62,876 bases of DNA, from positions 1 to 62,876 of the forward strand of contig JANQBS010000226.1 in the NCBI GenBank assembly GCA_033085395.1. Direction: 5' to 3'. The notes under the pieces were generated by a model that saw only the letters and a list, made by a program, of their open reading frames with translations, was not told where the DNA came from and searched no databases. Every line of letters begins with the position of its first letter. Positions within the stretch are counted from its first letter, which is position 1. This stretch comes from Xanthoparmelia taractica. Taxonomy: Eukaryota; Ascomycota; Lecanoromycetes; Lecanorales; Parmeliaceae. Both the position numbers and the translations under genes were made by a program. This document shows, piece after piece, positions 21,982 through 33,213 of this stretch.

Positions 21982-24801
21982 ATGGCAGACTACGAAAGGA
22001 GAAACGGTGCACCGCGAGGAGGGTACAACAACAATCGCAAGCGGCGCTATCGAGGCACAACTCCCAAACCCTTTAAACCAACCCACAAGAAGCTGACCTT
22101 TACATACAGATGATGAAGAACATGACCGCCGACCGCAGCGCAGAAGATATGAGGAACCCTTGCATCTCAAGGTGCGGAAGCAGCTACTGGGGATCGCGGA
22201 ATCCGTATGCTTATCTTTGTCACCCATGACCCAGGCCTGGTCCTTCGAGCTAATGGGCATCGTAGCCGCTGAAAAGAACCGATGAGGAGATCAGCAGTAC
22301 CGCGAAACTCGTCGTGGATTGTTATGGTGATGAGGAGATACGGAGGCAGTTTTTCAATTTATCACTACAGATGTGAGGTATCGCGAAGACTATATTCGGC
22401 ACAAGACTGATGTTGACCCTAGTATTGTCGAACAACCCTTCAAGATCCCTTTCGTTGCCGCAATCGTTGTCATCGTCAATCCACAAAAACCGGATGTGGC
22501 GCAAGAGATTTTAGCGAGGGCAGCAAAGGCGATACAGGAATATCTTGGGGTTGGACATTGGCGGGAAGTCAAGCTGGTCTTGCGTTTCTTGGCCTGCTTG
22601 CAAGGTCTGCTCGAAGGGGTCGGGGTATTTCCAATATTGGAAGAGCTCTTCTCAAGGGCCGTCGACCTACAAACTTCATCTTCCGAAGATGTAAGTAATT
22701 GCTAATAAGCGAATGCTCCGATCGAAGCTAATCTGCTGCGCTTCAGAGCCTGGGCTTGGAACTCGTCAAGATCATTCTGCTTACGATACCATACGTAATG
22801 GCCTCATCCGCAAACGGTTTTGAAGAGCGTGCTTTGGCGTTATTGGATAAGACGGATATCATTGCATCTACGCCCCACGCCTTGGAAGTACTCGTAAATC
22901 CCTATCCTGAGAATGATGAGGGAGATGCTCAAGAGCCGCAAAGCATCCTCAATTTGCTGCAAAAGCAAATGCAGGGAGAGGCCCTGCAATCTTGGAAATT
23001 GGCGTGCATTCCCCGTCCTTGGAAAGTCACGAATGAAGAACATACAACGGATGCATCCGTTATATCCAAGAAGCATGCTTTGCCCGAAATCAGCGTCCCG
23101 TCGCCAGTGGTACCTGGTCCACGGCCAATGCTTCCCGAGATATACTTCTCAGTCTATGCGGATCAAGACATTGAGACAGTCCCATCAACGTCCGACATAG
23201 CATCGTTATTGCTCCGAGATGCGCTCGTCGACACAATCAACATCCTCGACTACAACCGCAATGCAACTGCCAAATTCCTAATCGATCTCGACTGTTACTT
23301 CTCCTCTGAGACCTTTGTCAAGAGAGCGACACAATTCGACAAGCTGCGGAACGTAGCCGAGGGTCGCTCAACTTGGAAGCCGGAGGATGTCGCTGTTGAT
23401 GCTGTATTTTCGCAGCTCCTGCAGCTGCCTATGGCGGAACACAAGCTGGTCTACTATCATTCTGTTCTGACCGAGGCCTGCAAAATTGCACCGGCGGCAA
23501 TTGCACCTAGTCTTGGACGTGCCATTCGATGGTTGTATAGGAATGTAGATGGAATGGACCTTGAGTTGGTGTATCGTTTCACAGACTGGTTCTCCCACCA
23601 CCTGAGCAATTTTGGCTTCACTTGGAAATGGACTGAATGGTAAGCGATTCCCACTTATGGATTCGTCGCTTATGAATGCTCAGGGTCGACGATGTACAAC
23701 TACCATTTGTACACCCCAAAAAGGCTTTCATAGTGGGAGCACTGGAGAAGGAAATCCGCCTGAGCTTCGCTGCGCGGATCCGAGGAACACTTCCAGAGCC
23801 ATATCAACCACTCATTTCAGAAGCCAAAGAAAAAGACACTCCCGATTTTAAGTACGATTCTGACCGTAAGCGTTGAATCTCGTTTTCGAGGACTCATGAG
23901 GCTGATCTCTGAAGGAATACCCTACTCCGAACCAGCCAGGGAGATCCTTCGCCTTCTCCGTGCCAAAGCTCCAGACACGGACCTCCAAGCTCCACTCAGC
24001 ACCATTGAAGAGGCTGCACGGTCCCTTGGCGTGGCTGATCCGCTTGTCCCTTCCACAGACGCCTATGTGACGGCAATTTGCCTCCTTGGCAGCAAGTCTC
24101 TGTCCCACGTACTCTCGCAGATTGAGCGCTGCAAAGACCGCCTCTTGTCAATTGGAGCGCAAAGCGAATTCGCCCGAAGGCAGATTATTACGTCTGTCAT
24201 GGACTATTGGCAGGAAAAGCCAGGGATAGGCGTCAATGTGGTTGACAAGCTTCTAAATTATACCATCCTGACGCCGATCAGTGTAGTCTTGTGGAGCTTG
24301 AACGATCAGCTAGGGAAAGGCAAAGGGCTTGTCCTGAGCCAGATTTTCGAAATGGTCAGCAGCACGGTAACGAAAGTTACCAACCGAGTTCGACAGATCG
24401 TTGTCGCCCGCAATCAGCCTGGGCTTCCTGGTGACCAGGTCGCTATACTAGACGAGACTCTAAGCAAGGAGAGGGAGGAGATGGGAAAGCTCTTCGCCGT
24501 TATCAAAGACAGCTTGATTGGAGTTGCTGATGGCAGCGTGGACGACATGGTTGAGAGTGCGAACCAAGATCTGAAAGAGGAGGCGATGTTGAGAGGCTGG
24601 GGAAGACGTTGGTTGAGGGTCTTTAGGAGAAAGATGGCTGTCGAAGAGGCATGGCTGCAGGAGACGATGAGTACTGCTGTGCAAGACGCCAACGTTTCCG
24701 GGATGGGGAGGGGAGTTGAGCAGAACGGCAACGAGGAGGCAGTTGGAAATGGGTCTGGAAAGGAGATGGACGAAGACGAGGCGTTCGATGAGATTATGTG
24801 A
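21982..24801 (+). CDS. CBC1: Nuclear cap-binding complex large subunit (CBP80)
   Basis: The protein binds the m7G cap of nascent transcripts together with the small subunit CBP20. Seven exons: 21982-22054, 22110-22204, 22266-22372, 22423-22690, 22747-23639, 23684-23865, 23915-24801; 834 aa. The N-terminus MADYERRN is followed by NNNRKRRYRDDEEHDRR and the MIF4G-like helices (KVRKQLLGIAE, IVEQPFKIPFVAA). Later come DWFSHHLSNFGFTWKW and, after the next intron, VDDVQLPFVHPKKAF. The acidic tail ends MDEDEAFDEIM. Intron 1 appears to use a GC donor (CGAG|GCACAA), since a GT alternative would drop the conserved basic RKRRYR. All joins are in phase. Confidence 0.93.
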
Positions 24802-25334
24802 GGCTCTTTCTCGTTGTATGGGAATCATTTTCGGTTGGATTCCTAGGCATACGGAGCAACCAAATTTGGGATGCAGAGGTAAAGTCATACCGACATTGTA
24901 GAATACCAATAATCTCTTGCGATAAAGGCGTTGAAATCTAGCACGCACCATTGCTACTGGTCCATCTAAACGCGAAATAAGGTGTACAAGTTGCTGGCAC
25001 TGCACAAGCTGGATAGAACAGGATACATGAGTCGACCATCAGCTGACTTCGAAACAGCGCAGCAATCCCTCAAACTTCCGCCCGTATATCCCACGGACCT
25101 GAGCTTCTACCCGCTCCTCAATGTTCCGATCCGTCCGTGTGCACAGAGCGTGTCCTCGGCAACAATGGTACACCTTGGGTGATATCCACGACCATCCAAG
25201 CTTGTCAGCTAGGCCACCGCTCTGGGGAAATTTCTTGTTAGTCGTAACATTCCCTTCCATTCGGATATGGAATAAAAGATAATTCAACTTCTGTGGTTGC
25301 CTGATCCCATGATAACATTGGAGATTGCATTATT
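24802..25334. other. Convergent 3' region between CBC1 and ERG3
   Basis: 533 bp holding the two converging 3' ends. No gene or structured terminator was recognised. Confidence 0.45.
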
Positions 25335-26506
25335 TCAGATAGCCTTTTTCTGCAGTCTCCGAGACTCTTGCCTGTAATCCCTATCATCATCCCCCTCGAT
25401 CTCTTTTTGAAGCTTCTCCATCTCTTTCGTTTGCCGCTCCCATTCTGCTTTGCTCATCTTCGACTCTCGGCTAAACAGCTCGTCATTCGGTTGTCTATAG
25501 CTACCACCCAGTCTGTCCCACAGGGTGGTGAACTGCCCGTAATTGTAGTTGAAGTACAGGTGGTGCATTGTGTGGCATGCAGCGCCGTTGACGATGTAGG
25601 AATTGGCTACGTATTCGCCGTCGTCTGTGAGAATAGGTCAGCAATGCACAATGTCCAATAGAAGGCTGCAGACGCTTACGAATGAAGATAGTCCAGAAGT
25701 TGATAAAGACGAAGAGGGCAACATATGCGAACTTTTGGAGCGGAAAAATGAATGGGAAGATGTGGTATGGTACACTCTGCGCGAAGCCATCCATGGGGTG
25801 GAAGGCGTGGCTGGCGTAAGGTGTGGGCATAATCCACTTGTGATGCGGTTTGTGCAACGTCTTGTAAATCATGGGATGATGCAAACCCCTGTGAATCCAG
25901 TAGATGCATAGATCCGTGAAACCAATGAACAGTGGGAATTGGAGAAAATTGTAGAGAGCAAATGGAGCATCTGACGGGGCGTCGTAGAGTTTTCCATGGC
26001 CACGAGCTTCAAGGAGGAAGAATAGCGCGGTGAAGATTGCCATTACCGGCATTGAAATCATCGTTTGGCGAATTTCAAGCCTAACTTGGTTTTTAAGATA
26101 CTTGGGGTGAGTGAAGGTGGCGTGATCGAAGATAAAGATGTACGAGAGAGAGGCAAAAATGAAGTAGAGTACGAGACCAAAAAGCCTAGAGGAGCTGTCA
26201 GGAAACTTTTGTGGATTCATGGCTTGACACGGACGGAGAGGCGTACCATGTGATTAAGTAGAGGGTAAAGAATTGCCTCCATATGTTGTCCCGCGGCCAC
26301 TCACTCATATATGCATATGGAGAAGGGGCGAGCCGAAAGAAGTGGGTGGATGAGGGTATGGTGGTGGGCAGCTCACGCATACTGGAGAAGGTTGCAGTAG
26401 AATCTTTGATGGCATTCTTTGGATCATTCAAGCTGGATGCCGGGTAGACAGTGGACCAGAAACGGTCAAACAGGAAGGTATCAAAAACTTCGAGGACAAT
26501 ATCCAT
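25335..26506 (-). CDS. ERG3: C-5 sterol desaturase
   Basis: Erg3 inserts the C5-C6 double bond in ergosterol synthesis in the endoplasmic reticulum, using a di-iron centre. Three minus-strand exons, 26506-26247, 26185-25680 and 25624-25335, give 351 aa. The three histidine boxes are seen: HRGLHH, HKPHH and HTMHH (with HAFHP between them). Hydrophobic segments precede the first box (LFGLVLYFIFASLSYIFIF; FPLFIGFTDLCIYWI). The start MDIVLEVFDTFLFDRFW matches fungal family members; a longer frame upstream begins at 26776 but is unlikely. The C-terminus is charged and probably coiled (QTKEMEKLQKEIEGDDD). Confidence 0.95.
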
Positions 26507-27259
26507 TTGCTGATAGCTGGTAGGAAGGCCGCAAGAGGGATTCGCGACAGGATTGGTCGGGATCGGTTGGGGAGTCAGAAAGGCCAATTGAAAAGGGATT
26601 GGGGAAGATGATGGTGAGGATGGTAGAAGGTGTAGGGAAGTATATAGGATGGAGTGAATAGAAGGGAGGACACTGTTGTTGATAGGGGAGTCAAATAAGG
26701 TATGGTATACAAAAAAATTACTGAATATAACGTATGTTCCTGGTGTGTCCTTTGGCTTTGTCATCAAATGAACCAATCAACGCAATGTAAAGCTGACATG
26801 GCCAACGTTTTCAATTCTTTTCCCCGTTCATCGGGTAGTTGAGTTACCGGTCTCCTGATTTTTTTTCTTTTTCCTGTCTGTATCGACGATACTTTGTCTT
26901 CCTCTTCTTATGCCTCGTGGCCTCTAATTATCTTACCTTCGAGTAGAACTACTGCTTGGCCATGTCACCGCTCCCATGCGCAACTCAATCCGGCTCGCTA
27001 TCTCTGCACAATCCATGTCGATAATACAATCCAGTGTGATGTCGCCTTCGCACTGATGATAGTACATCCAGAAGCAAGCTCGCGTAGAAATGACAAGAAT
27101 TTGCCCCGACTAAAGTACAACATACTGCGCACTTGAAATTGGTCACGTCTCGCAAATCCTAAATGCTTGAATGCCCGCTTCGAATGATCAACCCTATACC
27201 GCTCGAGTACAAGTGCTGTCGATCGGCTTGCTCTGTCACAGGAGTGTCCTCAGTACCTT
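26507..27259. other. Intergenic region, ERG3 promoter
   Basis: 753 bp upstream of ERG3 that also contains the 3' end of the C2H2 gene, which is on the same strand. No coding motif. Purine-rich stretches (26530-26700) probably mark the ERG3 leader. Confidence 0.4.
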
Positions 27260-28557
27260 TCATCTTCCTCCATTGCGTTTCAGTCTTTCAATTCTCAGAC
27301 CCTTGCTGTCACCAGATAAAGGTTTTATCCGTCGGTCCTTGCCACGGCCTTTGATACCCTTGTTACTGTTCTTGTAAAGTGTGGAGAAGTACTCCCACAG
27401 CTCCCTGTCTGATTCGGACACTCCGTCGTCCATATCAATCGATGCAAATCTCAACGTGAGGACGCGCAGCGTGTTGGCATGGAATTTGTTCTGATGAGAC
27501 TAGTCTATCACTTAGTCATGAGGCTTGTTCCACGTGGCCAACTGCACCTGCCTTCAGATTTCCAAGTTGCGTAAATCTCTTCGCGCAGCCTTCAAGCCTA
27601 CAACTGTAGGGCTTGACCCGTTCATGCACTATCCTGTGCGCCTGGACGTTGCCACGCTGGGCAAATTTTCTGCCGCAGAGGTCACAGGAGTACGGACGCT
27701 CCCCAGTATGACGGCGTTCGTGGGTCTGCAATAGGTCAGCTGGCTTAGAAATGAAGTTGGTATAGGGAGTGGGACCTTCAGATTTCCCAGCTGCGAAAAG
27801 CGTTGTCCACACGTCTTTTCTTTGCAGGCCTGTTTCAACTCCTTATTAGCATGCCTGGTTCGCACGCGACCCTGGATGACCTTACGTATGGTTTATGACC
27901 AGTATGTGCTCGCATATGTATCTCCAGATGAGTTTTTTGGGTGAAGACTTTAGCACACGAAGGAATCCTGCAAGGATACCTCCTTTTCGAATTGGGTTCG
28001 ATCGGGATGTCGCAATTTATAGCGGACGAGGTCGAATCGCTACTGGAATCTCGAGCATTGTTCTCATAAACCCTTGGTGGCTGTAATTTTTGCGCTGGCA
28101 AAGTTGCCTTCGTCTGTATAGCTCGCATGAGAGTATCGACATCGGTGCCGACGTCCTTCTCATCCGGAGGGACCGCAAGCTGGTTTCCTCTTACAGGCTT
28201 AGAGAGAACGTCGCCATCATGTAGCATCTGAGACGCACTTTCAACCTTGATTGGTGGGCTGTTTGGAGCGTCCCTACCAAGTGGTACTGGCTGTACTTCC
28301 TTACCGTGAGATCTATCCTCTATGTAAGCGAGGTCTTGATGCCCAAATATTTCCTGTGGAGATGCGATTGTGCTATATTCTTCGCTGCTGCACCCACTAG
28401 TGTCGAACCCTAAACCATAACTCAGGTTCATGGAATCAAACAACATTGGCTGATGACAGGTTGGGCTGGAGAATAGTGATAGGTTCAAGTCCACCTGGGG
28501 CAAGGACATAGTGCCTTGCGAGGGATGCGTCAACCGCCGAGGATTTGGTAATGCCAT
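27260..28557 (-). CDS. C2H2 zinc-finger transcription factor, AZF1-like
   Basis: Four tandem C2H2 fingers lie at about residues 194-310 of a 379-residue model. Exons: 28557-27886, 27829-27776, 27725-27552, 27499-27260. Fingers: YPCRIPSCAKVFTQKTHLEI.., CKEKTCGQRFSQLGNLK.., CDLCGRKFAQRGNVQAH.. and CRLEGCAKRFTQLGNLK... The last is completed by SHQNKFHANTLRVL. After the fingers comes a conserved block with LWEYFSTLYKNSNKGIKGRG. The acidic, serine-rich N-terminal half lacks known domains. The start is the first ATG in frame (28557); an upstream spliced exon cannot be excluded because the frame is open to about 28680. Intron 3 seems to use a GC donor (AAG|GCAGGT). Target genes are unknown; the AZF1 likeness rests on the finger pattern. 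Confidence 0.85.
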
Positions 28558-30115
28558 GAATGCTGGATGTGTTTGGAATGGGGTCCACGCCGGGCGTGTA
28601 AGTTCACTGCTTTGGAAGGAGAGGTCTGATTTGACCGGGCAAGGCAGGATGTTGGTCAAACAAACAGCATTAGAAAGTCACGCGCTGGAAGATGTTTGAA
28701 GAATTTGGCGAGAAGGTCAGTGCTTTGGTCATCGAGTACTGATCTGACTGCACAAATTGAAGCAATCATCAGAGGGAAGTGTCAAAGTCGGAGGGTTAAA
28801 AGTCAAAGGAGAAGATAATAAGTCATTTCGCCCAAGGGTTAAGCGGTTATAGATATGCAGCCACATATTTGGCATTACGATGCGGAACATACTTGACTCG
28901 CTAAGGTTTTAGAGGATGTAAGAAAACATCGAGCAAGACGTATCAGGAAGATTGTTCCGGGAGCCATGGAGATGGGGTCATATTTTGGGGGGGTGTGGGG
29001 GGGTGGGTGAAGAGAAGATGAGCAGGATCAGACGAAGATAGTTTGGTCAGGTTACGGGAGGAACGGGGAAGTCAGAGTCAAAACTTTGAGAATCAGTAGT
29101 GTTTGTGGGTACGAAGTACTTGGTAGTTCCATGGAGATTGTGCAAGCCGGCTGGAGATCGTCGGCTTCTCCTCACTCACTATTCCCAATATTTTTTCAGA
29201 AGCGGAACAAGAACTTCTGGGCATCTTGGATGGTAAAGTCGGAAGAGTGGGGGAAGGGGAAGGGTAAAGGGGAAGGGGGCTTCATCGATTATTGTTTGCG
29301 TGGCCGAAGACCAATCATAATAATTGGGCAGATAGATCTCTCACTGGATCAGTTACTTTTTAAGTTGGCGGGGGTTGTTTTTTGTGCTACTAATCTGCTA
29401 ATATTCTAGATTACCGATAATCCTTTTTTCTTCTTATCTATCTCGTCTATCTGCATATGAATGATATATTATAGTTGCTCTTGCGTAAAGTGAAGTTTTG
29501 GGCGCGCGCGGGGGGGAGTTGGGGGGGGCGCCGGGCGGGGTGGGAAAGGGAAGGTCTAAGGTAACTGTCTAAAGCTATTGCGTCAGACTTCAGTGGGGTT
29601 GCCGTAAAACAAGTACGAAGTAAAAGTACGGTGTCAGAGGTGCATGAAAAGAAAAGATGCTTTTTTAAACCCTTCAAAATCAGCTTCATAGCCTCGGAAG
29701 CTATCTCACCACCTGCCATGCATCGAAGTCATGCATCAAGTCATGCATCAGAGCCATATATCCGAATAGATAGGAATAACCGAGTCCCTATAAAAGAGCG
29801 ACAATCATATTACTATGCTGCAGGTATAGATCCATGCTTTTAAGATGGCCTACGACTAACCTACTCTCGGAGGAATTAATACTCCCGAGACTGCTGTTAC
29901 TACTGTACTATTGTAGAATTTATAAACGATATCAAGGTAAAAGTGTTGCTCTCTCGGACAGGGCTGAGTGAGATCCCACTAACTCTCCATTAGCGCCTTC
30001 GCATGAGCTAGAGGCATCTAAGAGGAACGTGGGAGAATGCTGTTAAGCTGAACCACGGCGACAAAACATCAACCCCAACGTTCGCATGGTCAACCCTCCC
30101 TGGAGGCTTGTAAAT
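28558..30115. promoter_or_regulatory. Shared upstream region with three G-run clusters
   Basis: This 1.56-kb divergent interval separates the C2H2 factor from the DUF2015 gene. Three plus-strand clusters have four or more runs of three or more G: 28987-29007, 29249-29279 and about 29500-29550. The last mixes GCGCGCG with long G tracts. Such tracts can fold as G-quadruplexes. Two copies of the 9-mer TACGAAGTA lie at 29110 and 29614. No gene was recognised. Confidence 0.5.
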
Positions 30116-30539
30116 ATGGGCTACATACTCTACTCTCTCACCTTTTTTTCCTTCATCCTTGCAACTGGTGAGCTCCGACAACCCCCATGACAATTGACCT
30201 ACGCTAAACCTCCCCCCAGCGCTCTACCTGACTCGGAACCGATGGAACCACCTTGTACCTCTTCCCAGCTACATCTACACTCGCCTTCCTTCATCCTTCA
30301 CGAATGATATCGAGTCTGGCTTCACTTCTACCCATTTTGACCTTTCAACCAATCTCGCCGCAGGCGACTCTCGCGCCGGACTTGACCAGCAGGCAAAGCG
30401 GGAAGTCCAGAAGATTATGAGGAGCAGGAAGGTGGGCTTTGATGAGGCAAGGAGGATTTATATCGAGGCCAGATTCGCCAAGAACGATATTGGACCAGAT
30501 GGATTGCCGAGAGACCCAAAATTCGTGTCGTTTTCATGA
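30116..30539 (+). CDS. Small fungal protein of unknown function (DUF2015-like)
   Basis: Two exons, 30116-30167 and 30220-30539, encode 123 aa. An N-terminal hydrophobic segment (YILYSLTFFSFILATALYL) is probably a membrane anchor. A soluble part follows, with YIYTRLPSSF, DSRAGLDQQAK, VGFDEARRIYIEARF and the C-terminal GPDGLPRDPKFVSFS. I recognise the pattern as the fungal DUF2015 family from memory; its function is not known to me. The intron (52 bp) has a C-rich acceptor tract. It is transcribed divergently from the C2H2 factor. Confidence 0.8.
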
Positions 30540-31191
30540 GTGCTTCCGGGCTTTGGCAGCATTGTATGGCAGTGGTGCTGTTAATTACCTGCGTGGTCAT
30601 CCGCAGATTCGATGTCGATGCTTTGAGCGCTTTACGAACTCGGAAGTGTCCCTCCGCACTAAACCCCTCAAAACACGCCATGCCTTATCAGTCATAATTC
30701 TCGTTTCGTATGGCTTGAAATTACTATACTGATTGAATGCTGGTTCGCATGGTTCAGGGACAATCTTTGGCCATGGGGGTTGGAACTGCCAGGATTTGAA
30801 TGAGGTGAGGAATATTAGGAGCATCACGAGAATGTAGTCAGGTTCTAGCGCAGGTCATGTTGATTGAAGTCACCTGAACTAAACATCAATCTATTCGCCT
30901 TTCTCTTCATATCCAGTCATTGTCCATAGCAGGCTATCCCGCCTTAGCGTAATATCATGTCCGATGCGGTGAGAAAGTTTTGGGCGGCTTGTGAAAGGCT
31001 TAAGTATCGGATTGATAGTCGTCGCTGGCTTGTGTCACTGAAGGTGCCGGATAATTTACACATATCCACTCACCTTATTCGTTGAGAAGACAGACTACTG
31101 ATATTCTTGTTATGATGGCAGCTAATCCATGTTCTCGAGTCCTTCGCCTTTCCCATTGTATTGCTGCTACGGCGCGCTTCCGAGCCATCTG
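30540..31191. other. Convergent 3' region, DUF2015 gene to HSH49
   Basis: 652 bp containing the two 3' flanks. No motif-bearing frame was found. Confidence 0.4.
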
Positions 31192-32341
31192 TTACCTAAC
31201 CCTTCCAAACCCTGGCTGTTGGAACCCAAGGGGTATTCCTGGTGGAGGCCCTTGGCCAGGTGGTCCAAATCCCGGTGGTGGGCCAAAACCTGGAGGTGGC
31301 GGAGCACCCGTTGGGGGGAAGTTTTGCTGCTGAGGCGGGTTGAAACCTGGAGGCAGAAAGCCTTGGGGCCCGCCATATCCCGCCTGAGAAGGTGGCGGCC
31401 GCGCAGGCAAGCCGGATGGAGGTGCAGGTAGAGGCTGGGAAGGAGGTGCGGGGCGCTGCTGCTGAGATGGAGGTACAGCTTGATATGTTCCATTGGACGG
31501 GGCTGCGCGGCCGTTGATAAATCCTCCGACACTGCCAGGACGACCTACATCACCATCGATCATTGCAGCAGGAGCATGGGGTGCACCTCCCGAAAAAAGA
31601 CCTGCTGGCAGCGGCTGAGCTGTTGGTTGCACGTTGTGTTTCCTTGCCTGGGCTGCCAGCATTCTCTCAGCCTGGTCACCATGGCGTTCGCCCTTTCCAT
31701 CCTTCTTGTATGCATATTGGACAGATATCTCCTTGTTCATGAGGTACTGGCCGTTCATGTTTGCAATAGCTTCATCGGAGGCTTCGAAGTTTGAGAAAGA
31801 TATGAATCCATAGCCTTTGGAAAGATTGGCGTCATCCCGAGCGACCTGTTACATATCAGCGTCTTCCAGTGAGAGGCTTAATAATGGAAAACGGTACCTT
31901 TGGGGCAGATATCAGACTGCCAAACCGGCCAAATGTGTCATACAAGGTCTGTTCGGTAACCATAGGATCCAAGTTGCCAACGAATAGCTCCGCTCCAACC
32001 TCAACCATCTTCTGCTTGTCCGCTGAAGCTTTGTTGACCCTTATTGGCTTGCCGTAGAGCCTTACTTGGTTCATGATTCTTGCTGCATACTCTGCATCTT
32101 CCTCGCTGATGAACTCCACGAAGCCATATCCCTGATGCGTTTGGGTGACTCGATCCTTCGGTAGATGTACATTGACTATACGACCAGCTTGTAGCATCAA
32201 TTCCCATACCAGGCTATCCGAAACTCGTTCATCGAGATTCCCAATGTATACTGTAGCTTCCTTGTCTTGTTCCCTAGGCCAAGTGTTAGTTGCGGAGGTT
32301 ACCCTGACAATTGTCACCTACCAATGCCTTGCGCCAGACAT
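31192..32341 (-). CDS. HSH49: Splicing factor 3b subunit 4 (SF3B4/Hsh49)
   Basis: This U2 snRNP protein contacts pre-mRNA near the branch point. Three minus-strand exons, 32341-32322, 32273-31898 and 31845-31192, give 349 aa starting MSGARHWEQDKEATVYIGNL. It carries two RRMs. RRM1 has VYIGNLDERVSD and GYGFVEFISEEDAE. RRM2 has LFVGNLDPMVTEQ and, across the second intron, KGYGFISFSNFEASDEA. The conserved linker to the tail includes ISVQYAYKKDGKGERHG. The C-terminal 130 residues are P/G/Q-rich (PPPGFGPPPGFGPPGQGPPP), as usual for this family. Confidence 0.96.
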
Positions 32342-33213
32342 ACTGGCAGATTTTGAGATTTTCGAAGCCTATGTCAATCTGTACAAAGCTGGGTGTGAGC
32401 GAGTGTGAGTATTGTCCGTATTTAAAATTACCTTAGTCTAAGGTACGTGTTCTACCTCTAGCGTCTTTTCCGTAGGATCTACTGGTGTACTAATTACGGA
32501 ACTGCAGTCTCAAGCCCTCACAAAAGAAATAACCCAGCATCTTGCAACGGCTGATCGGACGCACAAGCAGTACAGTTCTGCAAGCATGTGGCAGCCTTCT
32601 GATGAGACAAAGGTATGCTTCACACACAGCAAGTAATGCGGACTGCTCAACGTTGAACATAGGAGAGGATTACCAAGATAGTGGACATCTCCAGAGTTGC
32701 CATTCATTAGTACCGTCCCTGACCCTTCTTGAGCGCTCTAGGCTAATAAACTCCAGTGGATATCTTCCGTTGATCTTGTATTTCGGTGCGGCCTGGATGA
32801 GGCTTGACACACGGAGGCAACTGTTGATGTCTTGCAGGCTACACCATGAGTAATCCTAAACCAACACTCATAAGGTGGGGTATTACGAGTGCAAACCTAA
32901 CAGGAAAGGACCTGACATGGAAGTAGGCTTATATCACCCTTGGCCGAGTAGGCTGGTTTCTAAGGGAAATGGACAGGGAGTGCAAGGAGCATAAACCACG
33001 CTGCTTGCATTACTCAGGAATAGGCTACTAGGTGGAAGATATCAATGGTGCTGAGCCCTTATAGCTGCGTGCGTTGGGCCGCGCGGTTAAGTAAAGCGGT
33101 GTGTGAAGAGAAAACGTGAATTATGGGCTTAAGCTTTCCACTCCGGGTTCTGCTTCTGTAGATAGTCTATCTGTCACATAATCGGACAAATTGATATCTT
33201 TGCGCAGCATGCC
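32342..33213. promoter_or_regulatory. Divergent HSH49/FLX1 upstream region
   Basis: 872 bp between two divergent start codons. It contains palindromic CTTAGTCTAAG at about 32433-32443. Just before FLX1, ATG at 33209 opens a two-codon frame (ATG CCA TGA) whose stop overlaps the FLX1 start as ATGA. Confidence 0.45.
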
